From NCBI RefSeq assembly GCF_900113875.1, contig NZ_FORA01000001.1, positions 992,001 through 1,056,000 of the forward strand: 64,000 nt of DNA, read 5' to 3'. This DNA comes from Jannaschia pohangensis. GTDB lineage: Bacteria > Pseudomonadota > Alphaproteobacteria > Rhodobacterales > Rhodobacteraceae. Of the stretch, positions 51,961 through 60,969 are shown piece after piece. How positions within the stretch are numbered: the stretch's first letter is position 1; every line of letters starts with the position of its first letter. The position numbers and the translations under genes were made by a program. The notes below the pieces were generated by a model. The model was not told the origin of the DNA and ran no database searches. It saw only the letters and a list, made by a program, of their open reading frames with translations.

Positions 51961-54900
51961 ATGGCCGACTTCAACAAGATCCTGATCGCCAATCGGGGTG
52001 AAATCGCCATCCGCGTGATGCGCGCGGCCAACGAGATGGGCAAGAAGACGGTCGCCGTCTATGCCGAAGAGGACAAACTGGGCCTGCACCGCTTCAAGGC
52101 GGACGAGGCCTACCGCATCGGCGAGGGCCTGGGCCCGGTCGCGGCCTATCTGTCCATCCCCGAGATCATCCGCGTCGCCAAGGCCAGCGGCGCCGACGCC
52201 ATTCACCCGGGCTATGGCCTGCTGTCCGAAAACCCCGAGTTCGTCGATGCCTGCGAGGAAGCCGGGATCAAGTTCATCGGCCCGCGCGCCGAAACGATGC
52301 GCAAGCTCGGCGACAAGGCGAGCGCCCGAAGAGTGGCGATCGAGGCGGGCGTGCCTGTCATCCCCGCGACCGAAGTCCTCGGCGACGACATGAAGGCCAT
52401 CAAGAAGGAAGCGGCCGAGGTCGGCTATCCCCTGATGCTCAAGGCGTCCTGGGGCGGCGGCGGGCGCGGCATGCGGCCGATCTTTTCCGAGGACGAGCTG
52501 GAGGAGAAGGTGCTGGAGGGCCGCCGCGAGGCCGAGGCCGCCTTCGGCAACGGAGAGGGCTATCTGGAAAAGATGATCCAGCGCGCCCGTCACGTCGAGG
52601 TGCAGATCCTGGGCGACAGCCACGGCAACATCTATCACCTCTACGAGCGCGACTGCTCGGTCCAGCGCCGCAACCAGAAGGTCGTGGAGCGCGCGCCTGC
52701 CCCCTATCTGTCGGGCACGCAACGCGAACAGATCTGCGCGCTCGGCAAGAAGATCTGCGCCCATGTGAACTATGAATGCGCGGGCACGGTCGAATTCCTG
52801 ATGGATATGGATTCGGGCAAATTCTACTTCATCGAGGTGAACCCCCGCGTTCAGGTCGAGCATACCGTCACCGAGGAAGTCACCGGCATCGACATCGTCC
52901 GCGCCCAGATCCTGATCGCCGAAGGCAAGAGCCTGATGGAAGCGACCGGCACCGCCAGCCAATACGACGTCAAGCTGGATGGCCATGCGCTCCAGACCCG
53001 CGTGACGACCGAGGATCCGCAGAACAACTTCATCCCCGACTACGGCCGCATCACCACCTACCGCGCCGCGACCGGTATGGGCCTGCGCCTGGACGAAGGC
53101 ACCGCCTATTCCGGCGCCGTCATCACCCGCTATTACGACAGCCTGCTGACCAAGGTGACCGCCTGGGCCCCGACGCCCGAGGCCGCGATCGCCCGCATGG
53201 ACCGCGCGTTGCGTGAATTCCGCATCCGGGGGGTCAGCACCAATATCGCCTTCGTGGAAAATCTGCTCAAGCACCCGACGTTCCTGTCGAACGAATACAC
53301 AACCAAGTTCATCGACAACACGCCGGGCCTGTTCGACTTCAAGGCGCGGCGCGACCGGGCCACCAAGATCCTGACCTATATCGCCGACATCAGCGTCAAC
53401 GGGCACCCCGAGACCGAGGGCCGCCCCCGCCCCGCCGCCGACATCCGCGCCCCCCGCGCGCCGGAACGGTTGCTGGAAGTCGCGCCCGACGGCACCCGGC
53501 AGATCCTGGAGCGCGAGGGGGCCAAGGGCCTCGCCGATTGGATGCTGGCGCAGAAACAGCTTCTGCTGACCGACACGACCATGCGCGACGGGCATCAATC
53601 GCTTCTGGCGACGCGGATGCGGTCCATCGACATGGTGCGCGCGGCCCCGGCCTATTCCACCAACCTGCATCAGCTGTTTTCGGTGGAATGTTGGGGTGGG
53701 GCGACCTTCGACGTCGCCTACCGCTTCCTGCAGGAATGCCCGTGGCAGCGCCTGCGCGACCTGCGCGCGGCCATGCCGAACCTTCTGACCCAGATGCTGC
53801 TGCGCGCGTCGAACGGTGTCGGCTATACCAACTATCCCGACAACGTCGTGCAGGCCTTCGTCAAGCAGGCCGCCGAGACGGGCATCGACGTCTTCCGCGT
53901 CTTCGACAGCCTCAACTGGGTCGAGAACATGCGCGTCGCCATGGATGCGGTGATCGACAGCGGCAAGGTCTGCGAAGGCACCGTCTGCTATACCGGCGAC
54001 CTGCTGGACCCGGCGCGGTCCAAGTATGACCTGAAGTATTACGTCGGCATGGCCAAGGAGCTGGAGGCGGCGGGCGCGCATGTCCTGGGCCTCAAGGACA
54101 TGGCAGGCCTTCTGAAACCCGCCGCCGCCCGCGTTCTCATCAAGGCCCTGAAGGAGGAGGTCGGTATTCCGGTCCACTTCCACACCCATGACACCGCCGG
54201 CATCGCCTGCGCCACAATCCTGGCCGCGACCGAAGCGGGCGTGGATGCTGCCGATGTGGCCATGGACAGCTTTTCGGGCAACACCAGCCAGGCGACCTTC
54301 GGCACCATCGTCTCGGCGCTCAAGGGCGACAAGCGCGATACCGGCATCGACATGGCCGCCGTGCGCCGCATCGACGACTACTGGGATGCGGTGCGTGCGC
54401 AATACCTCGCCTTCGAGAGCGGGATGCAGGCGCCGTCGTCCGAGGTCTATCTGCACGAGATGCCCGGCGGCCAGTTCACCAACCTCAAGGCCCAGGCCCG
54501 GTCCATGGGGCTGGAGGAGCGCTGGCACGAAGTGGCGCAGATGTATGCGGACGTGAACCAGATGTTCGGCGATATCGTCAAGGTGACGCCGTCGTCCAAG
54601 GTCGTGGGCGACATGGCCCTGATGATGGTGGCCCAGGGCCTGACCGTCGAACAGGTTCTGGACCCGAAGTCCGAGGTCTCCTTCCCCGACAGCGTCGTCG
54701 ACATGATGCGCGGCAATCTGGGCCAACCCCCGGGCGGCTGGCCCAAGGCCGTGCAGAAGAAGGTCCTCAAGGGCGAGAAGGCCAGCTCCGAACGTCCGGG
54801 CAAGCATCTGCCCGCGGTCGACCTTGAGGCGGTGCGCGCGGATGTGTCGGCGCAGCTGGACGGGATGACCGTGGATGACGAGGATCTGAATGGCTACCTG

Positions 54901-55407
54901 ATGTATCCCAAGGTCTTCATGGATTACATGGGCCGCCATCAGACCTATGGCCCCGTGCGCACCCTGCCGACGCCCGTCTTCTTCTACGGGATGGAGCCGG
55001 GGGACGAGATCGAGGCCGAGATCGACCCGGGCAAGACCCTGGAAATCCGTTTCGTCGCCCGCGGCGAGACGAACGAGGACGGCGAGGCGCGGATCTTCTT
55101 CGAACTCAATGGCCAGCCCCGGACCGTCAGGGTTCCGGACCGTCGCGTCGTGGGAATCTCGGCCAAGATGGCCAAGGCCGAGGCCGGGAACGCAAACCAC
55201 ATCGGAGCGCCCATGCCCGGCGTCGTGGCCAGCGTCGCGGTTCAGACCGGTGCCGCGGTCAAGAAAGGCGATCTGCTGCTCACGATCGAGGCAATGAAGA
55301 TGGAAACCGGGCTACATGCGGACCGCGATGCCACAATTGCGGCAATTCATGTGACACCGGGGGCCCAAATTGACGCCAAGGACCTGCTGGTCGAACTGGC
55401 GGAATGA
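51961..55407 (+). CDS. pyc: pyruvate carboxylase
   Basis: A 1148-residue biotin enzyme making oxaloacetate from pyruvate, bicarbonate and ATP. The order is biotin carboxylase (about 1-460; LKASWGGGGRGM is the ATP grasp loop and FIEVNPRVQVEHTVTEE is catalytic), carboxyltransferase (about 535-810; TDTTMRDGHQSL at its start and HFHTHDTAGIA as metal site), the linker domain, and a C-terminal biotinyl domain with the biotin lysine in IEAMKMETGL. It is a full single-chain enzyme, as expected for Rhodobacterales. Confidence 0.97.
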   Translation: MADFNKILIANRGEIAIRVMRAANEMGKKTVAVYAEEDKLGLHRFKADEAYRIGEGLGPVAAYLSIPEIIRVAKASGADAIHPGYGLLSENPEFVDACEEAGIKFIGPRAETMRKLGDKASARRVAIEAGVPVIPATEVLGDDMKAIKKEAAEVGYPLMLKASWGGGGRGMRPIFSEDELEEKVLEGRREAEAAFGNGEGYLEKMIQRARHVEVQILGDSHGNIYHLYERDCSVQRRNQKVVERAPAPYLSGTQREQICALGKKICAHVNYECAGTVEFLMDMDSGKFYFIEVNPRVQVEHTVTEEVTGIDIVRAQILIAEGKSLMEATGTASQYDVKLDGHALQTRVTTEDPQNNFIPDYGRITTYRAATGMGLRLDEGTAYSGAVITRYYDSLLTKVTAWAPTPEAAIARMDRALREFRIRGVSTNIAFVENLLKHPTFLSNEYTTKFIDNTPGLFDFKARRDRATKILTYIADISVNGHPETEGRPRPAADIRAPRAPERLLEVAPDGTRQILEREGAKGLADWMLAQKQLLLTDTTMRDGHQSLLATRMRSIDMVRAAPAYSTNLHQLFSVECWGGATFDVAYRFLQECPWQRLRDLRAAMPNLLTQMLLRASNGVGYTNYPDNVVQAFVKQAAETGIDVFRVFDSLNWVENMRVAMDAVIDSGKVCEGTVCYTGDLLDPARSKYDLKYYVGMAKELEAAGAHVLGLKDMAGLLKPAAARVLIKALKEEVGIPVHFHTHDTAGIACATILAATEAGVDAADVAMDSFSGNTSQATFGTIVSALKGDKRDTGIDMAAVRRIDDYWDAVRAQYLAFESGMQAPSSEVYLHEMPGGQFTNLKAQARSMGLEERWHEVAQMYADVNQMFGDIVKVTPSSKVVGDMALMMVAQGLTVEQVLDPKSEVSFPDSVVDMMRGNLGQPPGGWPKAVQKKVLKGEKASSERPGKHLPAVDLEAVRADVSAQLDGMTVDDEDLNGYLMYPKVFMDYMGRHQTYGPVRTLPTPVFFYGMEPGDEIEAEIDPGKTLEIRFVARGETNEDGEARIFFELNGQPRTVRVPDRRVVGISAKMAKAEAGNANHIGAPMPGVVASVAVQTGAAVKKGDLLLTIEAMKMETGLHADRDATIAAIHVTPGAQIDAKDLLVELAE

Positions 55408-55565
55408 CAAGAATCGGGGGCTTGTGGAAACAGTCGCACGCACGCCCCCGATCTGTTGGCTAAAACAACGGCAATTGGCCCCATTGGAGCCTTGAAATCT
55501 TCCTGAGTTTGCCAGAAGCGAAAGGTAACCATGGTGAAACTGTCCTTTGGATAACAGGTGCCGCC

Positions 55566-56321
55566 ATGTTCGCTTTCGAGAAAAAATTTAAGAAATTCCG
55601 CGAGGATGAAGCCGGGGCCACGACCGTTGAATGGGTCATGCTCGCCAGTCTCGTGACCATGGTCGGGCTCGCCTCGACCGGGGTTATCGAACGCGGTTTC
55701 CTCGCCCTCGCCGGAACGGTTCAGGGCGAGCTTCGCGGCGATCCGGTGGAGCAGGTTGCCGGTCTCACATATTCGGACGGGTTTGATCATGGATCGAACG
55801 GCTGGAGCGGCGCGAGCGTCACCGAGATCAACGGTGTCGGCAATGTTCTGGGGCCGCTTGGTGGAACCGGCGGCTATCCCGGGATCACGCGTGACTTCGA
55901 CATCGATCCCGACGCGGACCAGGTGCAGTTCGAATTCGACTTGCTGAGCCTCGACAGCTGGGACGGTGAATCCGGCATCGTGTTCCTGAATGGTTACGAA
56001 GTCGGCCGCGTCACCAGCGATCACCGCGGCAGCACGACCTTTACCGCCGCCGAAGGCCTCGCAAATAGCGGCATCACGATCCGTGGCTCGGTTGTCGACA
56101 ACAACGTTGATCTGGGCGGCGTCAGCACGAACGCGGGCTTTACCGACAGCCGGACAACGATCCAGATCGCCGTGGATCGACCCGCCGAAGGCGATTTCGA
56201 CACCATCAGCTTCGGCATCGGTTCGACGACGGATCAGGGTGTGAACGACGAAAGCCTCGCGCTGGACAACTTCACAGTGCGCGGTCTGCGCGATTCGTCC
56301 CGTAGCGCGACCGCCGGCTGA
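55566..56321 (+). CDS. Flp-type pilin with large C-terminal extracellular domain
   Basis: A 251-residue protein. Residues 1-45 look like a Flp/type IVb prepilin: a charged leader (FEKKFKKFREDEAG), cleavage after Gly, Glu at mature position 5 (ATTVEW) and a hydrophobic segment VMLASLVTMVGLASTGV. Flp pilins are normally 50-70 residues. This one continues for about 200 residues of acidic beta-rich sequence, starting DGFDHGSNGWSGASVTEING, like a jelly-roll or LamG-type domain. It may be a minor pilin carrying an adhesin. No tad assembly gene is in the window. Confidence 0.75.
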   Translation: MFAFEKKFKKFREDEAGATTVEWVMLASLVTMVGLASTGVIERGFLALAGTVQGELRGDPVEQVAGLTYSDGFDHGSNGWSGASVTEINGVGNVLGPLGGTGGYPGITRDFDIDPDADQVQFEFDLLSLDSWDGESGIVFLNGYEVGRVTSDHRGSTTFTAAEGLANSGITIRGSVVDNNVDLGGVSTNAGFTDSRTTIQIAVDRPAEGDFDTISFGIGSTTDQGVNDESLALDNFTVRGLRDSSRSATAG

Positions 56322-56402
56322 CACGTAAAAAAACCGCTGCCCGGGCCGGTTTTTCCCTTGCGCCCGGACACGGCTTTTCCTATCTCACCGACACCGAAAC
56401 GG

Positions 56403-56477
56403 GCGGGCGTAGCTCAGGGGTAGAGCATAACCTTGCCAAGGTTAGGGTCGGGCGTTCGAATCGCCTCGCCCGCTCCA
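56403..56477 (+). tRNA. tRNA-Gly (anticodon GCC)
   Basis: The acceptor stem GCGGGCG pairs with CGCCCGC, the anticodon loop TTGCCAA has anticodon GCC, and the T loop TTCGAAT is present. CCA is encoded at 56475-56477. Its 3' end borders the accessory region and is the probable integration site. Confidence 0.97.
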
Positions 56478-56506
56478 ATTTGGTCCTGCAAACCCAGCAG
56501 GTTAGC

Positions 56507-56530
56507 AAAGGCCACCTTCGGGTGGCCTTT
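56507..56530 (+). terminator. terminator of tRNA-Gly
   Basis: AAAGGCCACC pairs with GGTGGCCTTT around TTCG, followed by TTT and CTGCTTT. It stands 30 bp after the tRNA. Confidence 0.85.
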
Positions 56531-56554
56531 CTGCTTTGTGGGCTTGGGGTAACA

Positions 56555-56579
56555 ACCGGGTAACAGAACGCTACCCGGT
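56555..56579. repeat. inverted repeat at the element junction
   Basis: ACCGGGTA and TACCCGGT form a perfect 8-bp inverted repeat with nine bases between. It is preceded by another copy of GGGTAACA (56547-56554) and followed by two near-identical units, TCGGGCTTGCCGG and TCGGGCTTTGCCGG (56579-56607). Such repeats beside a tRNA can be integrase arm sites. Confidence 0.5.
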
Positions 56580-56752
56580 CGGGCTTGCCGGAATCGGGCT
56601 TTGCCGGTAAGAACGAATTAAGAACATGCGTGCAAAGTGAATCCTAACTTGATTTGAAAAACCACAACGGGTTGTATGAAGGAAAAAAGGGCGGACAAGA
56701 TGCAGAGTCGGAGCAGAACTGTCGAAGGCAATGATCAACCGGGTGCGCCGTT

Positions 56753-57892
56753 GTGAGTCGGCCAACCGTTATCGATTTGTTTTGTGGCGCGGGCGGACTG
56801 TCAGAGGGCCTGCGCCAAGCCGGTTTCGATATTCGTGCAGGCAATGACATCGACCTCCACGCTGGCGCGACCTTCGCAGCCACCCACCCCGATGCAAAGT
56901 TTCTCCCCGGTTCGATCTACGAACTGACACCGCAAGACTTCCTTGATGCAACCGGCCTGGAAAAGGGTCAGCTCGACTGTCTTGCAGGCGGACCTCCCTG
57001 TCAGGGATATTCAGTTTATAACCACCAGCGGGGTATGCACGACGAGCGCAGCCATTTGTTCAAAGAGTATTTGCGCATCGTTAAGGGCCTCATGCCCAAG
57101 TGGCTGGTGATGGAAAATGTGACGGGCATCATGTCCGCTGGAGAAGGCGAAGCGTTCCAAGCGGTATTGGCCGGTATCAGAGGGCTTGGGTACAAAGTCG
57201 AAGCCAAGATCCTGCGGGCTGAGGACTACGGTGTCCCGCAAGAGCGTCGCCGTGTAGTGTTCATCGGCAACCGCATTGGTGCGCCTATCATCTGGCCCGC
57301 CAAGACCCATGGCGATGGTCTTTTGCCTTTCACAACTATTAGAGATGCCCTGAGCGATCTTCCTGCGCTCGCCAATGGTGAGGACAAGGGCATAACGACC
57401 TACCGGACGTCGCCTGCTTCTGATTTCCAGCGCGAACTGCGGCAAGGGTCCAAGTCAGTCCACAATCATTCCGCCTCGAAGCTAGGAGCAATAAACATCG
57501 CGCGTATGCAGCACATTCCGCAGGGCGGAAGCTGGCGCGACGTACCGCATGATCTACTCCCCGCAGGCATGAAGCGCGCGAAACGTAGCGATCACACCAA
57601 GCGATACGGTCGGATGCGGTGGGACGGGTTGTCCTGCACTGTCTTGACCAAGTGCGACATTCACTGGGGTGCGTATATTCATCCCGAGCAGGATCGCAGC
57701 ATCACGGTTCGGGAAGCCGCGCGCATCCAGTCCTTTCCGGACTGGTTCCACTTCACCGGGCCTCGGACCGAACAGTTTGTGCAGGTCGGGAATGCCGTCC
57801 CACCCATGCTTGGAAAGTGCATTGGCCTCGCGCTGCTAAGTGCTGTCGAGGAGCAAGACCACGAGCCCCAGTTGGCAGTCGCCACCGCCTAA
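56753..57892 (+). CDS. DNA (cytosine-5)-methyltransferase
   Basis: A 379-residue C5 methyltransferase starting with GTG. Motif I is IDLFCGAGGLSEGL, the catalytic motif IV is AGGPPCQGYS (C83), motif VI is LVMENVTGI, motif VIII PQERRRVVFIG, and motif X is VQVGNAVPPMLGK. It protects host DNA at the site cut by the neighbouring endonuclease. The target-recognition region between VIII and IX does not tell the site. It converges with the endonuclease gene, 21 bp apart. Confidence 0.94.
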   Translation: MSRPTVIDLFCGAGGLSEGLRQAGFDIRAGNDIDLHAGATFAATHPDAKFLPGSIYELTPQDFLDATGLEKGQLDCLAGGPPCQGYSVYNHQRGMHDERSHLFKEYLRIVKGLMPKWLVMENVTGIMSAGEGEAFQAVLAGIRGLGYKVEAKILRAEDYGVPQERRRVVFIGNRIGAPIIWPAKTHGDGLLPFTTIRDALSDLPALANGEDKGITTYRTSPASDFQRELRQGSKSVHNHSASKLGAINIARMQHIPQGGSWRDVPHDLLPAGMKRAKRSDHTKRYGRMRWDGLSCTVLTKCDIHWGAYIHPEQDRSITVREAARIQSFPDWFHFTGPRTEQFVQVGNAVPPMLGKCIGLALLSAVEEQDHEPQLAVATA

Positions 57893-57913
57893 CAACAATT
57901 TTCGCGAAATGGC

Positions 57914-58843
57914 CTAGAGGTTTTTCTTGCGGCTCAATGCGCCTAGTTTGGCGGTGAGCGTGTCCTGATAGATACCCAACGGCGGCAAATTTTGCGGTGA
58001 GACAAACGCAAATGCGATCTGCTCTACCGTCGTCGTGAACTCCGTCACAGGCACCAGCGGTCTTTCTGCACCCTCCCATTCGTCAGCGAGTTGATACGAG
58101 TGGAAGGTTATCGTGCCCGGTCCTTTGGGATATTCCAAAAGTGCGCTGCCAATCCTAGTCCTGATCTTCTGCAACACAGGATCGGGCAAGACAAAGAACA
58201 GCCCGTGCATCGCCAGCTTTTCACGGCGCAGTGCGTGCCCTTTATAGATGATTTGAGGAAGGATGCGCTTGGTGACGTTCTCCCAGTTAAACCCGGCGTT
58301 CGTGCCGCCCTCGCCCCACTGGCTAGGGTGTGGTTTCTCGGCATAGTAGCTGGTGGACGCCTTCTTGTAGCTGTTCGTCGTGTCGATTGTCTGCACCTCA
58401 ACCGCCACGATAGACAACGGCTCCAAGTCAGGACCAACCTGCGACAGCAAAAAATCAACCTTGAACGATCCGGTCTCACCGTCGGCGGCAGGGGCTTTGA
58501 TTCCCACCTCTCCGCTGTACCCCTGCCCGAACACGACGACCTCGCGCCCATTCAGTGATCCGTCACGTCGCCGTGTCTCGGCTTCCACGTCTGTGACCAA
58601 GTCGCAGTCGTCACCGAAGGTTTCGCGAGCGATCCTCCCGATCACTGCAAACTCATTTCCATAGAGGCGGTTCGGGCAGATTATGACTGGCGACGTGGTC
58701 GGGGCCTGCAATGCGCAAGCACCACCGCTCTGCGCCTTCTTGCACTTCTGGTCCACAAACGGGCACCACTTGCGCGCTGCGAAAGCCTTGCTTTCTGCGG
58801 ACAATGGCGGGAAACCGTGAAACTCTAGTACCTTGGTCGGCAT
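57914..58843 (-). CDS. NotI-like type II restriction endonuclease
   Basis: A 309-residue protein of the NotI family. Four cysteines near the N-terminus (C27, C34, C43, C56) match the iron-binding Cys4 site of NotI. The PD-(D/E)xK core shows KVDFLL (D130) and VEVQTID (E149, Q151), the same D...ExQ variant as NotI (D160, E182, Q184). NotI cuts an 8-bp GC-only site; the site of this enzyme is not predictable. The start at 58843 (MPTKVLEFHG) follows AGGATCACAACTG. The adjacent methyltransferase completes the system. Confidence 0.83.
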   Translation of the reverse strand: MPTKVLEFHGFPPLSAESKAFAARKWCPFVDQKCKKAQSGGACALQAPTTSPVIICPNRLYGNEFAVIGRIARETFGDDCDLVTDVEAETRRRDGSLNGREVVVFGQGYSGEVGIKAPAADGETGSFKVDFLLSQVGPDLEPLSIVAVEVQTIDTTNSYKKASTSYYAEKPHPSQWGEGGTNAGFNWENVTKRILPQIIYKGHALRREKLAMHGLFFVLPDPVLQKIRTRIGSALLEYPKGPGTITFHSYQLADEWEGAERPLVPVTEFTTTVEQIAFAFVSPQNLPPLGIYQDTLTAKLGALSRKKNL

Positions 58844-59007
58844 CAGTTGTGATCCTTGTTTCAGGAACAAGACCTGTCTTTCCAAGATTCTTCAACTGGT
58901 AAGCCGCTGCGTGGAACGCGCCTAGCGCACGCTAACCGCCATATTCGGTTGATTTGAATGGGGCAACTACCATATCCTGAGTACGTCCCGTAGGAGTTAA
59001 GCCACAA

Positions 59008-60969
59008 ATGAAACTGCTTACCGCACACGTTACTAATTTCCGCAGCGTTTTAGATTCAAATCCCGTGGCAATAGGCGGATCAACTTGCCTCGTGGGAAAA
59101 AATGAAGCTGGCAAAACGGCTTTTCTCAAGGCCCTTGAGGGACTGAACTCGGTTGATCCAGATTATACGAAATACGGCAAAACTGAAAACTATCCCCGCC
59201 GTTTTTTAGCTGATTATGCTGAAAAGCACGAAGGTGATGAAGCGTTAGTAATCGAAACGGTATGGGAATTAGACCCAGTTGATGTCGAATTACTTTCAGA
59301 GGAATTTGGTGATGGCGTGGTTTCTGGGACGTCCCTCACGATAAAAAAGTCGTATGAACAGGAAAGCACGAGTTGGATACTTCCAATAGATGATGCTGCT
59401 CTTCTGAAAAAGCTGATTGATCGCTTTGCTTTATCGGATTCCGACAAGGTGCCATTGGAAAATTGCCGAAGCACTTGGCTGGCAGGCCATAGACTTGAAA
59501 AGCTGGAAGAAAAGTCAGAATCGCAACAAGAGTTGCTTGCCGCCCTTTCCAAGTATCCTAAGAATAATGCCTGCACCAAGGCCCGAGCGTTACTAGAACC
59601 TCACGTACCAAAGTTTTTGTACTTCTCACACTATGACCGAATGGCGGGTGAGATTTCGATCAATCAACTCGCCAAGGACAAGGCGCAGGGCGGCATCAAA
59701 GACGGCGATCAGGTTTTTCTAGACTTCCTTGAGTACGCCGGGACCACTCTCGAAGACTTAACTGGCGCAACGCGGTTCGAGGAGATGAACGCCAAATGTG
59801 AGGCGGCGGCCAACCGCATCACCGATCAGATATTCGAGTATTGGACTCAAAACGATCAGCTCGAAATTGAGGTCCGTCTGGATGAAGGCAAGCCAGAAGA
59901 CAAGCCGCCATTCAACTCTGGGCCGGTCGCCCGCGCCCGAGTAAAGAACAACCTGCACCGGGTCACTGTGCCGTTTTCGGAGCGATCCGCCGGTTTCATC
60001 TGGTTCTTTTCTTTCTTGGTCAAATTTGCCCAAATCAAGAAACGCCAAGGTAATGTAATCATTCTCTTAGACGAACCGGGCCTGACGTTGCACGGCACTG
60101 CACAGAAAGACTTGCTAAGATATTTCCGGGAACAGCTAGAACCGAAGCATCAACTCATCTTTTCGACCCACTCGCCCTTCATGGTACCGGCTGACGATTT
60201 GGCCAGCGTGCGTACTGTGGAAGATGTTGTGAAGCGCGACAAACGCGACCGTGCATATTCAGAAGGCACTAAAATTCGGCCCGATGTTCTAACCACCGAT
60301 CCGCAGACTAACTTCCCGATTTTCGGCGCTATGGGTTTCGAGGTAACGCAGGGACTCATCATCGCCCCTGATACCTTGTTAGTAGAGGGGCCGAGTGACA
60401 TTCTTTATCTACAGGCTGTTTCCAAAAAATTGCAGATGCTCGGACGAACCCATTTGGACCTAAAGTGGGCCATCTGTCCTTCTGGTGGGATCGACAAGGT
60501 TCTGCCATTCGTAAAGCTGTTCTACGGCAACAAACTTAACGTCGTAGTATTGACCGACTTTGATAGAGGGCAGAAGCGCAAACTCGATGATCTTTATAAA
60601 GCGGAATTGCTCGAAGATGAGCGGATCATTCTAGCCACGGAAATAGCCGACCAAGACGAAGCCGACATTGAAGATTTTTTTACGACCGAGTTCTTCGCAG
60701 ATTTGGTTAATCACGCCTACAGTTTGGCAGGTAAAAACAAGTTGACCGCCAAGAAGCTCGCCGATGCGGAGGAAGGTACTGCTCGTTTGGTCAAGAAGGC
60801 AGAAGCGTACTTCCGCGTTCTACCTGACACCGTACCAATGTTTAGTCACTATGACCCTGCTTACCACCTTTTGACCCATCCCGAATTATTGGATGCAAAT
60901 ACGAAGGCCGTGAACGATACGCTTGACCGTTTTGAAGCGGCTTTCGCTAGGATCGCAAAATACGTTTAG
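59008..60969 (+). CDS. OLD-family ATPase with TOPRIM nuclease domain
   Basis: A 653-residue protein. The ABC-type ATPase has FRSV near the start, Walker A GKNEAGKT (30-37) and Walker B VIILLDEPGLTLHG (about 351-364), with FSTHSPFM after it. The TOPRIM nuclease follows, with E460 (LLVEGPSD) and D517/D519 (LTDFDRG). Such OLD proteins act in phage defence alone (class 1) or with a UvrD-like partner (class 2, Gabija GajA). No partner helicase lies beside it. Its base composition is markedly richer in AT than the flanks, a sign of separate transfer. Confidence 0.88.
   Translation: MKLLTAHVTNFRSVLDSNPVAIGGSTCLVGKNEAGKTAFLKALEGLNSVDPDYTKYGKTENYPRRFLADYAEKHEGDEALVIETVWELDPVDVELLSEEFGDGVVSGTSLTIKKSYEQESTSWILPIDDAALLKKLIDRFALSDSDKVPLENCRSTWLAGHRLEKLEEKSESQQELLAALSKYPKNNACTKARALLEPHVPKFLYFSHYDRMAGEISINQLAKDKAQGGIKDGDQVFLDFLEYAGTTLEDLTGATRFEEMNAKCEAAANRITDQIFEYWTQNDQLEIEVRLDEGKPEDKPPFNSGPVARARVKNNLHRVTVPFSERSAGFIWFFSFLVKFAQIKKRQGNVIILLDEPGLTLHGTAQKDLLRYFREQLEPKHQLIFSTHSPFMVPADDLASVRTVEDVVKRDKRDRAYSEGTKIRPDVLTTDPQTNFPIFGAMGFEVTQGLIIAPDTLLVEGPSDILYLQAVSKKLQMLGRTHLDLKWAICPSGGIDKVLPFVKLFYGNKLNVVVLTDFDRGQKRKLDDLYKAELLEDERIILATEIADQDEADIEDFFTTEFFADLVNHAYSLAGKNKLTAKKLADAEEGTARLVKKAEAYFRVLPDTVPMFSHYDPAYHLLTHPELLDANTKAVNDTLDRFEAAFARIAKYV

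Noticed and set aside
50899-55200. 1433-codon open frame on the minus strand
   Set aside because: It is the antisense of pyruvate carboxylase, with low-complexity His/Gly/Asp content and no domain.
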